Positions 53,202 to 63,599 are shown, numbered from the stretch's first letter. The stretch: 64,000 nucleotides of DNA from Brachypodius melanocephalos (GCA_013398615.1 VZSR01003807.1:4494307-4558306), one strand, 5' to 3'. Notes: generated by a model not told the origin, from the letters alone. Made by a program: numbers and translations.

Positions 53202-53222
53202 CTAGTTGATGTGGAAAAATGG
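53202..53222 (+). CDS. RYR2: RYR2 exon 4, 21-bp microexon
   Basis: Seven codons, CTA GTT GAT GTG GAA AAA TGG (LVDVEKW), between TCTTTCTACAG and GTATGTGA, phase 0 on both sides. It corresponds to human RYR2 residues 92-98, QVDVEKW; six of seven residues agree and the first is Leu instead of Gln. The peptide is in the loop between beta-strands of the N-terminal trefoil. As I recall the paralogues, RYR1 and RYR3 pass directly to QGGGHRTLLYGH without this segment, so it marks RYR2. A second AG four bases inside the exon (53204-53205) would, if used, leave 17 bases and shift the frame. The nearest exons are 19.7 kb and 10.4 kb away, so recognition must depend on strong splice sites or enhancers. 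Confidence 0.93.
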
Positions 53223-54697
53223 GTATGTGATTCTGTCTTTTATTCACTTGATCCCAAATGTTTCATGTTGCCACTGAGTCTAACCTGTCTGTTTTGATAC
53301 CCTGTGTGTTCATGACCCTTCAACTTGCACGGCTCAAAAAACCCCAAAAAAGAGGTGGATACATGGTCATGTAAAATCTGGTCACTCCTGAGTTGTCCTA
53401 CCAAATTTGATGCTGCCACAATGACTTTTATCTCTTTAAATTAAATTTGATCACAGAATCATGTATTATAAATGTATGACTATTGCCTTTGAGTTTTGAG
53501 CCCTGCTGTCTAACGTTATAACTCCATTTTGTAACCCGCCCTGTCTTTTCCAGTATAGACACTGTAATCTTAAACTGCATGACAGTAAGATAGTTAATAC
53601 TCATAAATATTGTGTGATGCTGTGTGTAGCTGCAAATGTAGAAAATATATTTAGCGATGGAGAACAGTCGCTACAGAATAAAAACATTTCCTAGATCTTA
53701 GCAAATAAAGCACAATTCTCTGCTAAATGTGTTGTTAAGGCCTTTCCTAATGTGTCTGTCTATACCATACATATTTGTTTGGGCATCTGATATAACTCCC
53801 CTCTGTGGGATGTATTTATGTATGTTTTTCTTCAATGTACTCTCTAACACCAGTGTTATGTATGAGTTAGTGGTCATAAAATGTGTGTAGAATTGTTTGT
53901 TCACCTTGAAAATATTAGAGGCCTCTCTGAAAGCTTGGACTATAATAGGTCTCCTTGGTTTCTTAATACATAGTATGGGCTGCAGATGACCAGAGACAAC
54001 CTCAGATGTCCTCTGAAATGTGGCCAATAACACAACTATAGCACTGATCTCATTTTATTTCAGCCAGAAATTACAGAATTTAATCTGTGACTATTACATC
54101 TTTATAGTAAGTAGTGATTCAAGTTAGAGCTTGCCTGAGACTCCTGTAGGTAAGTATTGTTTAAATAGTGGCTTAGGCTTTTCAACACGATTCCTACTGT
54201 ACTCAAAAATATTTGTGTCATGTCACATATATAGGTAGATGTTTATAATATTCATTAAACAGTAACTACAGTTAAGTATTAATTTTTGCTAATTGTATCA
54301 GTATGACAGCATTATCTGTATTCTGTGGATCTGGTATTTATGACAACCATCAATTGTTATACAATTGATTTTAAGTGTTTTTAAGACATACTGATGGTCA
54401 GGTTATCTTTTCATTTTGTCCAATTTTTAATTATAATCGAGGAAGCTTGGTTGTACATCTTTTGATTCTGTTGTTTTATTCCTATGAAGAATTTTGCTAT
54501 AAAGAGAAAAAAACCCCAGCAATAAAAAGCATGTTCAGTACTCTACAGCTACCTCTCCTCATAACTCCACAATGCATGAAATATTACATGCCAGAAATTT
54601 CTTGGCAACACTGATGTGGCTTATTTTTGACTGAAGCGTTCATAATCTGTTCATGGAAAATGTAGTATTACTTACATTAATAGAAATCAAATCTACC

Positions 54698-54716
54698 TTT
54701 TTTTTTTTTTTTTTTT
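54698..54716 (+). repeat. Poly-T tract (T19)
   Basis: Nineteen T followed by AATATATATTC in intron 4; a simple mononucleotide repeat. Confidence 0.9.
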
Positions 54717-55313
54717 AATATATATTCAGAACTTAGGTCACTAAGTAAGGTCAAAACCTTGCTTTGGAAAGACTGCTTCATCAAAACATGTCCTTAAACC
54801 ATTTTTAAAATAACTGGTTCCCATGAGAGCAAAGCTGAATGTGTCATTCCAAGTTACATTGGGTAAAGACTTTTCCTAATAGACTGATTCCAGAATCCAG
54901 ACAACCTCTCTGATGAGGATGGAGTGCATATTGGCTTTACTTCATACATAAAATTGTTGTCTCTCAGATGAAGCTCCAGTCTGGCCTGTAAAGCAGCTGT
55001 TCACTCCTTCTGTAATTCCAGAGGTGTTATGGTGGGCTGGAGGTGTAGTGCATTCAGGCAGTAGAAAGCTGGCTGTTGTAAAGCTGCATGGTCACTGAGG
55101 CAGTTGCCTCACTCTAACACATGTATTTCTTGATAAGCCATTTTCCATTACAGAACACACAAGGTTAATGCAAGGTTGTTTGGTTATATCTATCTCTGGA
55201 AACATTGAAGCCCGAGCCCAGAGAGAAGCTTCATGTCAAATTAATGAGCAAATTAGTAGCTGAACCTTGCTGTAAGCAGTTTCATGCTGTTCAAAGGATA
55301 AGCTAAAGTCATT

Positions 55314-55344
55314 CACTTTATAGGCTGTTCTAGCCTATAAAGTG
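55314..55344. repeat. Perfect 13-bp inverted repeat, 5-nt loop
   Basis: CACTTTATAGGCT (55314-55326) and AGCCTATAAAGTG (55332-55344) are exact reverse complements around GTTCT. It is a possible RNA hairpin or a tiny inverted duplication. Confidence 0.9.
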
Positions 55345-55928
55345 TACTAACAAAAGTACTGGAAGAAATTACTCCAGTTCCTGTGTACTTGTCAAAAGAC
55401 TATAATTCGTCCTGTGATTTTGTTCCAAAATCTTTATTCTGCTGAAGGAATGTACTGGCAGTTGAAGCTGGGTACAAATTAAATGGCTTTAAGATACTTT
55501 TTGAACTCTTGCCTTCATTTTTTTTTGTCTCTGAGCAGGTATGAGTGTGAAGGCTTGTAAGTCTGCTTCAGTGCAGAATCAAGCAGATTAAAGACATCTT
55601 GCCCAATGTGAAACCTAGTGGAAGCAAGGCATCCTGGTTCTCATTTCGTATCTGAAAATGGCTTTTCTGCTTTTTGTAAAACCACCAAGGTGGGGAACCC
55701 CCAATATTTGATCAAAGAGATTTATTTAATTTGAACCAAAATTTAGAAGACCCTGAATGTGTTTTCTTTACAGAGGAAATGACAGTAATGAAGTAAGATG
55801 AAACTGAATAACACATAGGGAAAGGAATTCCTTTAATCTCCCTGACGTTTCTTCTCTTTTAATGTATTTATGAAATGAAGGAAATAATCTTAAAGTGTCT
55901 ATTTCTGTGAATTAGCAATGTGCTTGCA

Positions 55929-55958
55929 AATTTGTGATCTCAAGGGAGATCACAAATT
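55929..55958. repeat. Perfect 13-bp inverted repeat, 4-nt loop
   Basis: AATTTGTGATCTC (55929-55941) and GAGATCACAAATT (55946-55958) are exact reverse complements around AAGG. A short tandem repeat starts at its right edge. The motif GCTTGCA lies just left of it (55922) and again at about 56009. Confidence 0.9.
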
Positions 55959-56003
55959 GTTGATAAGTTAAATAATTGTTGATAAGTTAAATTGTTGATA
56001 AAA
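55957..56003 (+). repeat. Short tandem repeat, TTGTTGATAAGTTAAA-type
   Basis: Three successive units start TTGTTGATAA at 55957, 55976 and 55992. The first two share TTGTTGATAAGTTAAA and the third is truncated and diverged. It abuts the hairpin at 55929-55958, which suggests local replication slippage. Confidence 0.85.
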
Positions 56004-58197
56004 TTGTATGCTTGCATACATCAGGACTAATGCACTAATAAAAGCACCTGAGTGTCTGCCTTGACAATCAAGACAACTACTTAGCTCTGCAACAGATTTC
56101 AGTGTAAGGATAAGAAATTTTCTTGGGTATCTCTGGTGATGTGATAATTTGGCCTTTTTGACTACATCTAGTTGGTAAATTATTTTGGAAATTTGGCATT
56201 AAGAGCCATCCAGAATTACTGTTTTCAGGAGGGATTACTCTGAAGAGCTTTTTACCTGAAAGAAATGAAGTGCATTGTTTCTTAAATTCAGAATGCAAGA
56301 TACAAGAATTTTCATGTTTACCCTGTCTGATGGCAAAGCTGTGCTAATTATAACATTGTAGGATTGTCTTCAATTTTTGAGACACAAAAACCTCTTCTGC
56401 TGAGGGTAATGATAATTTTTTTTCTCTTCCCTTCAAGTGGTTACTATGTTAGCTCAGTTTTATGCCACCAGTAAAGCTAATTTTCAGTTTCTCTGGAGAA
56501 AAGAAACTTGCAGAGTAAGGAAAGACATTTTTTTTAGACACTTTTCAAAAGAACTGCTTTCATTACAGAGACTTCTGAGCTGAGAAGCAGTGAATAGATT
56601 CTTGCTTTGATAGTGTGGACTGGATAAATATAACAAATGGAATTTGACTAGAGGAAACAACATAGGGTTCTTGTAGAGGTTGGAGTAAGCCACAAAACAA
56701 AGCTTCATCAAGGGAAAGGATTCAAGTAACATGTCTTCAGTGCTATTGAAGTAATTAATTGCATCAGTACTTTATAATGAGTATGATTTTCAAGCATTAA
56801 ATGAATTATATATTTTTTTTCTTATAATTTCTTGCTCACAGTTGATTTGCCTAAATATAGGTTTATTTTTTATATTACTGTGGGAAAATATGTTATTTGT
56901 GCACAAATATTTAATCCCTCAGTATAAAGAATTTGCATTCAAATTTTAGATGTAGCATAGACTGCAGAGGTAGTTCAATGTAGGGATGAATACGAGCAGT
57001 ATTAACTGAGTTTTGTATACTGAGAACTGAGTTTTAATACACATCTTGAAGGAAAAGGGATGATAATGCTGTATGATGTTAAAGTGAATGGGCATATCCA
57101 AATGGGGTGACTGTGGAAATGCTGCTTAAAATGCCAAACCTACAGGGATAGTTTCAACCACATCTGTAATTCCATTCTTAGTGTACTGTATATTTTAGCA
57201 GATGCTAATTGCAGCCCAAGTCTGATTCACAGCAGTGAAAGAAACTAATACAAATGTTTTCCAAAAGAAATCTGTGTGCAAATTGATTAAAACTTATCTC
57301 AATTGAGTAGTGACATTTCCAAATGTATGTTAGGATTTCTTTGGTGTTTCTCCTTCAGTTTCTGTTATAGATATGACAATTTCAAGCTGTGTTCTACGTA
57401 GCAATAGTAATTTCTGTGAATTATAGCAAACTGTCTCATTTTACTTGTTTTCAATACTTGTTGGATAGGTTAGTGTAAAGATCTGATATATCTATGTGAG
57501 AAAATTGAATGCTCTAACAATTGTATAAAAGATGTAGGCAGGAGATGAGCTCTAAATTAAAGGATTTTTGGCAACTTTCCTATTAAAAAATTACAAATAA
57601 AGTAGAAATAATATCTTTCTCTTTGCATCTAGCCAGAAAGGCCAAGAATTAGGGTGAAATGATGATAAATTAGAATAATAATGATAAGCTACCTGAAAGC
57701 TGTCCAAGGAGCCAAGGAATATAATGGTCTCAAATAGCTGTACATATTTACATTAAAGACGCATCCTTAGCGTCCTCGGATAAACCATCAGTAGGCTTTA
57801 AATGTCAATTAGTTGCTTTATTCTGGGGAGGAGGAAATAATTAGGAAGATGAATAGAATGATGGGTGTAATGTTCCTCAAATATAATGATTTGAAATTCT
57901 GCAACGGTTTTTTTGTTACTTTTTCAAGTCGTGTTCCAAGGCAGTCAGGTATTCCAGCTGCTGAGTGCTCAGTTTAGTTCCTCCATGAGGATATTTGCTT
58001 GATACTAAGCACTCACATAATTATTTGTCCCCCAAAGGTCAGATAACATATGGAGCTGAAGACTTAATCAGAGGGATATGATTATCCTGTTGTTGGTTAC
58101 ATTCAATTACCAGTCCTACCTCTCAGGACAACTTCTGAAAAAACTGGACGCTAGAGAAACAGCATTAGAAATTAAAGGCCACTGATTTCCTTAGCAA

Positions 58198-58504
58198 ATG
58201 AAGGAGAAAGTGGTATTTTCAATGCATTTAGTCATCAAATTGGCATTGGTCTCGCTTGTACAGGATTTACTGTACTCACTGCTTACTCACTCCCCTCACC
58301 CCACTCACATTGGAGTGCTTTTGCCGCTCGTTCCTAGTCCGCCTCACTTCGACCTCCAGTGCAGTCAGTTGTTGGGATCCCCCTGTCACTCCAGAAATAC
58401 AAATGGGAATTGAAGGTATTACAACTGGACATTGGTGTCTATTAGAGCATTTTTACTACTGTGAGTCTGATGAGCCAGACCATTGGATCCACAAAGTCCA
58501 GTAA
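58198..58504 (+). other. Protein-like open tail of unknown origin
   Basis: The + frame that ends at 58504 reads VTPEIQMGIEGITTGHWCLL and continues with a Cys/Glu/Asp/Trp-rich tail up to HKVQ and a TAA stop. A local CpG cluster (GCCGCTCGTTCCTAGTCCGC and TTCGACC, 58322-58351) makes the segment unlike the rest of the intron. It may be a fragment of retroviral or host retrocopy origin next to the ERV. I do not recognise a family, and chance is possible. Confidence 0.25.
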
Positions 58505-58762
58505 ATTCTAATTCTTTTTGTCCATCTTTCTGTGGGCAAGGCTCTTGTAGTCCTAACAATAGTTTTGACTACTCGCTTCTTATAAAATAGGAATTAGAAG
58601 TCCCTTCAGTCAAAAGTAAGTTCAGCCCTTTTGCTCTGAGGAACTGCCCACAGGAAACTGGACCAGCAGTTTTCCTCTAAGAACCCCATCTATGATTGCT
58701 TTTTCCTTTCAACTCACATATTTGTGTCTCTAGGACTGAGGCAGATTTTCCAGCTTAGTTCC

Positions 58763-59029
58763 TCACCTCTCTCTGTGGTCACTCAGGTCAAACCACAGGG
58801 GGATGTGTACTGACTGTGTCCTGTCTTTGAGCAGAGGAAAGCTTACTCCTAATAGTTGAGATACTGGTCCATACAGGTGAGGAGTTGGATCTCTGTGCTG
58901 CTGGACCAGTTTTTCCACAGCTGAGATGATGAAGAAAGAAAGATTTTCTTCATGTTGCTGGAGCTGGCCAGCTGATTCATCCACCTCCAGCATGGCTAAT
59001 TTCCTCAGGTACTGGATACCTTTCTCCAT
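58763..59029 (-). pseudogene. Degraded endogenous retrovirus gag-like fragment
   Basis: An 88-codon minus-strand frame starts MEKGIQYLRKLAMLEVDES, passes through a Gln/Glu-rich helical stretch (QLQQHEENLSFF) and ends near IPLWFDLSDHRER. The start and the LWF-DLSDH segment resemble gag-derived frames I know from avian endogenous retroviruses, but I cannot run the comparison. It lies downstream, in minus-strand order, of the LTR at 61328-60782 and the 202-codon frame, as expected for the second half of gag. About 630 bp without a shared open frame separates it from that frame, so the gene is broken. A chance frame is less likely but not excluded. Confidence 0.5.
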
Positions 59030-59663
59030 GGTGATCCATTTGCCCAGGTAGCATACAATATCTTTCTTGAAGGGATACCTTTCTTTCTCATCTGACAGAA
59101 GTTGTCTTCAGAACCTGAGGACTTATAACCCCTTTTCAGCCACTTTGTCAATGTTTCATTACCTAGAAAGGAATCCCACCTGTTTTGCTTCCTTACCCTC
59201 TAATTCTGGGCTCCTGCTCCCATTTTCCCAGTACAGGAGCAGCAAGGTGACAGTGGGCTTACCTAAACACTAGACAGCAGCTGAAATCTTCTCACACATC
59301 TCACAGTTCACTCAGGGAGAGAGATCCAGTGGTTGGCACCTCATTTGTGAGTTTTTTCTCTTTCTTCTCTCTTATCAGTGTCTGCCTCTCTTCTTCTGTT
59401 CTTGTGATGGCCCTACTTTGTAGTAGTCTGCCTTGTCTACCCTTTCCTCCTGCTCCCTCTTAGAAGGTGCTCTTTCATCCCTTAGTTAATGACCTCCCTT
59501 TTCCTTCTAGTATTTCTTTTTATGTACTGAGAAGACTGATACTGGCATGTGTTGATTCTTTGGTTCAGTGCCTGTTCCAGGGTTGGGGTGAGCCTGTCAT
59601 TTTGCCATCAGATCCGGAGACCTTCTCTGCCCCTTGAGGGTACTGGATAACGCTGAACAGGGC

Positions 59664-60272
59664 TCAGGAGGCCTGAGTCAGGCCCAAGCATGTGATTTGT
59701 GTCTTTCTGGAACTGCCAGGATGACAGAATACTTTTTCCAAATATTTTCCCAGTTTCTTAGGATTTTGCACTTGTTCAGAGGTGTAATTCCAAAACGTTG
59801 GAGGTGACCACTGTCTTAGGCACTTGCTTATTCTATCCCACACACCCTGCCACTCATCACTATCCAGACTCAGCGCTGATCTGTGGGTGGTATTTTTAAA
59901 TAGTTGTTTAACCATAAACAAGACCTGAAACAGGAGCCCTAGCAATAGGAACATGCTGGTTGGAACATCCTGAGGATATTCAGAATTCTCAAGCACAGTT
60001 TTAATTAGCCTGGAGAAGGGGAAGATGGAGGAAGGTACCTCCCCCATAGATTGGCTCTCCTTGAAGTAAAGATAAAAGGTATAATTAATAATAATTTCCA
60101 ATAGATGGTTCCTGGAATACAAAGGTGGTCGCAATGCTGAGTACAAGCTCCAGCTTAGTTTCACGATCCTCAATTTTATCCTATTTGCAACGTACAAAAT
60201 ACAAATACAACACAATAATAGCCTCAATCCAGCCCCCAGAGGATAAACAGCACAGCAGGGAACATACACCAC
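59664..60272 (-). pseudogene. Endogenous retrovirus gag-like fragment, 202 codons
   Basis: The longest open frame in the window. Its first third is hydrophobic (LLLCCICILYVANRIKLRI and a second stretch FLLLGLLFQVLFMV near residue 110). The C-terminal third is polar and tryptophan-rich (LDSDEWQGVWDRISKCLRQW, then SEQVQNPKKLGKYLEK). I read this as the N-terminal part of the gag of the ERVL-like provirus whose 5' LTR is at 61328-60782. Position and strand fit: LTR, leader, then gag. It lacks capsid and nucleocapsid motifs, is followed by broken sequence and has no pol nearby. It is an inactive relic; the assignment relies on context and remembered resemblance. Confidence 0.58.
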
Positions 60273-60344
60273 AAGTAAGATGTTACATAATTCAACTTTG
60301 AGAACATGTACAGCAGCTGTAAGAAAGATGGCTTTTTTATCAAG

Positions 60345-60619
60345 GCCTGTTGTGATAGGACAGGGGTGGTGGTTTTTTAATCTGAAAAAGGTTCAGTCTA
60401 TAGTAGATATAAAGAAGAAGGTTTTATTATGATAGTGATGAGACACTGGAACAGGTTGCCCAAAGAAGTGGTGGATGCCCCATCCCGGGAAAGATTCAAG
60501 GTGAAATTGGATGAAGCTCTGAGCAACCTGTTCTAGTTGAAGATGTCTCTGCTAATTGTGGGGTTTTGGACTAGATGATCTACAGAGGTCCCCTACAACC
60601 CAAAACATTCTATGATTCT
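60345..60619 (+). mobile_element. CR1 LINE 3'-end fragment
   Basis: Sense CR1 3' region with its usual order: GATAGTGATGAGACACTGGAACAGGTTGCCCAAAGAAGTGGTGGATGCCCCATCCC in pieces, AAGGTGAAATTGGATGAAGC, TGAGCAACCTGTTCTAGT, GGACTAGATGATCTACAGAGGTCCC, and the hallmark end ACATTCTATGATTCTA at about 60604-60619. It is 5'-truncated as most copies are; the left boundary is approximate. It lies between the ERV LTR and its gag-like frame, in the opposite orientation, so it probably inserted into the provirus leader. Confidence 0.92.
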
Positions 60620-60781
60620 ACATTTCCATGACTCTGAGAGCAAATAAATCAACATTGTGTCTGCAGACTAATAAACTAATAAAATGAGTTCTTATAAATA
60701 ATTTTTATAACATGCTCTGGTCAGATCTATTGTTATCTCAACCCTTTGTGCCCCGTTTTGGGCTCCAGAAAGGATTGATGA

Positions 60782-61328
60782 TGTTTAAATCTGCAGGCAG
60801 TTAAACACCATGCTGCTAGGTCACTGCCTCCCCAACCACCAATAGGATGAGGGCAAGAATTGAGTGAAAAAGGGTAAAATTTGTGGGTTGAGATAACAAC
60901 AGCTTAATGGGACAGAAAAAAAATGATAATCATGATGAAGAATTACAATATTCAAAGCAAGTGATGCACAGTGCAATTGCTCACCGCTCGCCACTCACCA
61001 ACTGATGCCCAACCAGTTCCTGAGAAGAGGTCCAGCCCAGCTTTCCGCCCAGTTTGTGTACAAAGCATGACTCTGTGTAGTGTGGAATATCCCCTTGGCC
61101 AGTTTGGGTTGGCTGTTCTGGCTGTGTCTCCTCCCAGCTTCTTGTGCACTCCAGCCTACTCCCGGGCAAGATGATAAGAAAACCTGAAAAGTCCTTGACT
61201 TAGTATAAACATGGCTTAGCAACAACTGGAATATATGTGTTACTGACACTGTTCTTATCTTAAATTCAAAACACTGTGCCAGCCACTAGGAAGAAAATTA
61301 TAACTCTGTTCCAGACAAAACCAGGACA
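60782..61328 (-). mobile_element. ERVL-like LTR of a truncated provirus (5' LTR)
   Basis: On the + strand it runs from TGTTTAAATCTGCAGGCAGTTAAACACC to ACAAAACCAGGACA, so in the minus direction it begins TGTCCTGGTTTTGT and ends ...TAAACA. The interior carries AAATTTGTGGGTTGAGATAAC, CAAGTGATGCACAGTGCAATTGCTCACC in pieces, GGAATATCCCCTTGGCC, GGCTGTGTCTCCTCCCAGC, AGTCCTTGACTTAGTATAAAC and GCCACTAGGAAGAAAATTATAAC, all landmarks of this avian LTR family. The TATA position reads TTTGTGTAC on the + strand and is eroded. Just past its 3' end, on the minus strand, lies GGAGCCCAAAACGGGGCACAA (60773-60750), which looks like a primer-binding/leader region. No matching downstream LTR is seen, so the provirus is 3'-truncated. 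Confidence 0.88.
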
Positions 61329-61566
61329 GGAAGGTAGAATGACTTTAAGAAATTGGAAATTATATTTGTCTTCTATCTGTTTAATTTTCATATATGCATT
61401 CTGAATTGCTAATGTTAGTCCAGAAACTCATGTGCGCAATTGTCCTGAGACAGAGAGCAAGTGTTAAGGAGCAGGAAGTTCTTCCCTCTGCAGAAAATGA
61501 GTTGAAGGAATTTCTTGTGTAACAGCCTGTTGCATATGTGAAGTACATAATTTCTGCTGGTTATTT

Positions 61567-61568
<2 letters not shown>

Positions 61569-61600
<32 letters not shown>
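61569..61600 (+). repeat. Poly-T tract (T32)
   Basis: The longest mononucleotide run in the window: 32 T followed by CTTCTCCCTGAG. On the minus strand it is an A32 tail-like run, but no retrocopy was recognised next to it. It accounts for the poly-Phe and poly-Lys frames here. Confidence 0.92.
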
Positions 61601-61909
61601 CTTCTCCCTGAGCTGAGAGTTCATGTTTTTCAAAGTAAGCATTCTCCTTTAGCTAAGACGAGGTTTGGTTTAAAAACCTTGGAGAATGTTTTTGGAGAAC
61701 AATGTGACAGGAACGTTCAGAACCCTCTGTGCTGGCCATTTTCCTGCAGCTGTGGCTGTCACAGGTCATGATAGGTAACTTCTCAGGCTTGACCTGAAAT
61801 TTCACAAGGGCATTCACTTTGCATTTGTGGGCATAGCATATGTCTAAGTATTTGCCATGAAAACATTTTTGCAATGATTCCATTTCAGAGTATGGTGGTT
61901 TTTTTAAAA

Positions 61910-61945
61910 GAGATAGATAGATGATAGATAGATAGTTAGATAGAT
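61910..61945 (+). repeat. GATA tetranucleotide microsatellite
   Basis: AGATAGATAGATGATAGATAGATAGTTAGATAGATG: an interrupted (GATA)n array of about 36 bp, probably polymorphic. Confidence 0.92.
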
Positions 61946-63584
61946 GTTCAAACTTCCCTCATCCACTGTTGTCTTTCAGGTTTTCTTGAGGGCGTCTCTT
62001 CATGGCACATTCTAGCTCTAAGAATGACATGTAAATTATCTTAAAAATTATTAAGGAACCAAAGTAGCTCCAAAGCACATGATATGACTGACCCAAATAG
62101 ATGACAACTGTTTCTCTCTCGTTTGCTATAGTTAATACAGAACAGAACAGAATGAATTGGCAAATTTGGTTTTTTAAAGAATCCAGTACACGAAGGTGCT
62201 TTATCATTTTAGTAATCAATAGAAGATGTAAATTATTCACTTTAATTTGAAGGTAGTTAAAAGAATGGAGTCAAACATTTAAATTATCAAAAAGAGAACC
62301 AGAAGGTTGCAGGGCTGTTGTTTAATGTAGTTGTCATATGGAGAAAGCAATGGGGTCCTGTAATTCTCAGAATAAAATTTTACATATGAATGACAGCTGA
62401 AAGAGACAGGTTTTTTGATAGATCTGATGTCCTTACAGCATTGTAATAACAGCATGTTGGCAAGTGCAAGTCTGTATTGACAAATATAGGAAAGGATTCA
62501 TTTGAATTAATCATGTACATAAATTGTTTATGTAGTAGTGAATTTACACATATCCCACTGTAGAAGGCTCAGCAAAGATTCCTGGGGTTGATTTCTGGAG
62601 CCACCCAGGAAAAGCAACAAAATTTCAGAGTGGCGACTACAAAGAAAGCTATTCTGATAACAACCAAATAGACCTGAAAGAAAAGAAGGACAGAAGTGTT
62701 TGAACATTTAAAGATGATTAGATTATAGTGTGTTTTTTTTTCTTTTAGCGAGAACATCTTGTACATCTTTGAGAACAGATACTTCTCTTTAAAAAAGCAC
62801 GTATGAAATGAAAGCAGCCAGCCTTTCTTGGAAGTGCTCCAGTTAGAATATCTTTTGATTTGGGATAGAGACAAACTTCAGTCCTCAGTTTCTACCTTTG
62901 TAATATCAAAACATGAACTGATGAGGTCAGAAGGGGAAAGGTGGCCATGAATCTCTGACAAAGAAAAGTAAATCACTGCACGTGACATATCTTTTCCCTT
63001 TTATTCTTGAGCAACCTTCATGAAAATTAACCTAAAAATTTCCATAATCTTCTAGTATCGGCCATGTGGTACTTGATTTTTTTAAACTAGTACATGAAGT
63101 CTTACTAATATTTAAATTTTCTTGATTTATTTTGTATTTGCATACAATATGTGACTGTAATAGTGGTGTTGCTCTTCAGCACTGCATTCTGAGTGCAGGA
63201 TTTAACAGCTCACACTGTACTTGTTAGGAACTCAATCAGAACAAGTTGTTAAGATGATCAGGCATGGTTCCTGTTTTACCTGTATTGTGTTTCATCTTTA
63301 AGCAATAGGTATTTCATGTGCTATATTATTTCAAGTGTAGAAAAATGTGAGAAAACTATTGCAACAACAAAAAAGGATAAATCCTTGTTCAGAGTAGCTG
63401 TTTTGCTTTCTAGCATGAGCTATAATTATGTTAATTGCAATGATAAATGTTCCTTTTAAATGTGGTTTCTAGTGAGTGTATCCCACTCACTTTTTTGGGG
63501 GAAACAAATCCCATTTTTATGCACCTGAAAGCAAATGTTCATTTCACATTTTCTCTTTTTTTTCCCCTTCTCATGGATCTACAG

Positions 63585-63599
63585 AAATTTATGATGAAG
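63585..63599 (+). CDS. RYR2: RYR2 exon 5, 15-bp microexon
   Basis: Five codons, AAA TTT ATG ATG AAG (KFMMK), between a strong pyrimidine tract with CTACAG and the donor GTAAGG, phase 0 on both sides. They match human RYR2 residues 99-103 exactly and follow the exon 4 peptide without a gap (VDVEKW-KFMMK). The next human residues, TAQGGGHR, must be in exon 6, beyond the window. With exon 4 this adds a 12-residue segment to the first trefoil of RYR2 that, as I recall, RYR1 and RYR3 lack. Such a short exon would be missed by most gene finders; the call rests on the exact peptide, frame, order and splice sites. Confidence 0.95.

Larger units (their letters stand above)
53223..63584 (+). other. RYR2: RYR2 intron 4
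   Basis: A 10,362-bp phase-0 intron with donor GTATGT and acceptor CTACAG. It contains a T19 run (54698-54716), two perfect 13-bp hairpins (55314-55344, 55929-55958), a short tandem repeat (55957-56003), the truncated ERV (about 58763-61328) with an inserted CR1, a T32 run (61569-61600) and a GATA microsatellite (61910-61945). The rest is AT-rich with no coding exon seen. Confidence 0.93.

Noticed and set aside
60981..61249. Several overlapping frames at 60952-61249
   Set aside because: They lie in the ERVL-like LTR, which is noncoding; the frames are incidental.
61415..61771. Poly-Lys and poly-Phe frames on opposite strands
   Set aside because: Produced by the T32 run at 61569-61600; the same holds for frames over the T runs at 14306 and 21260.
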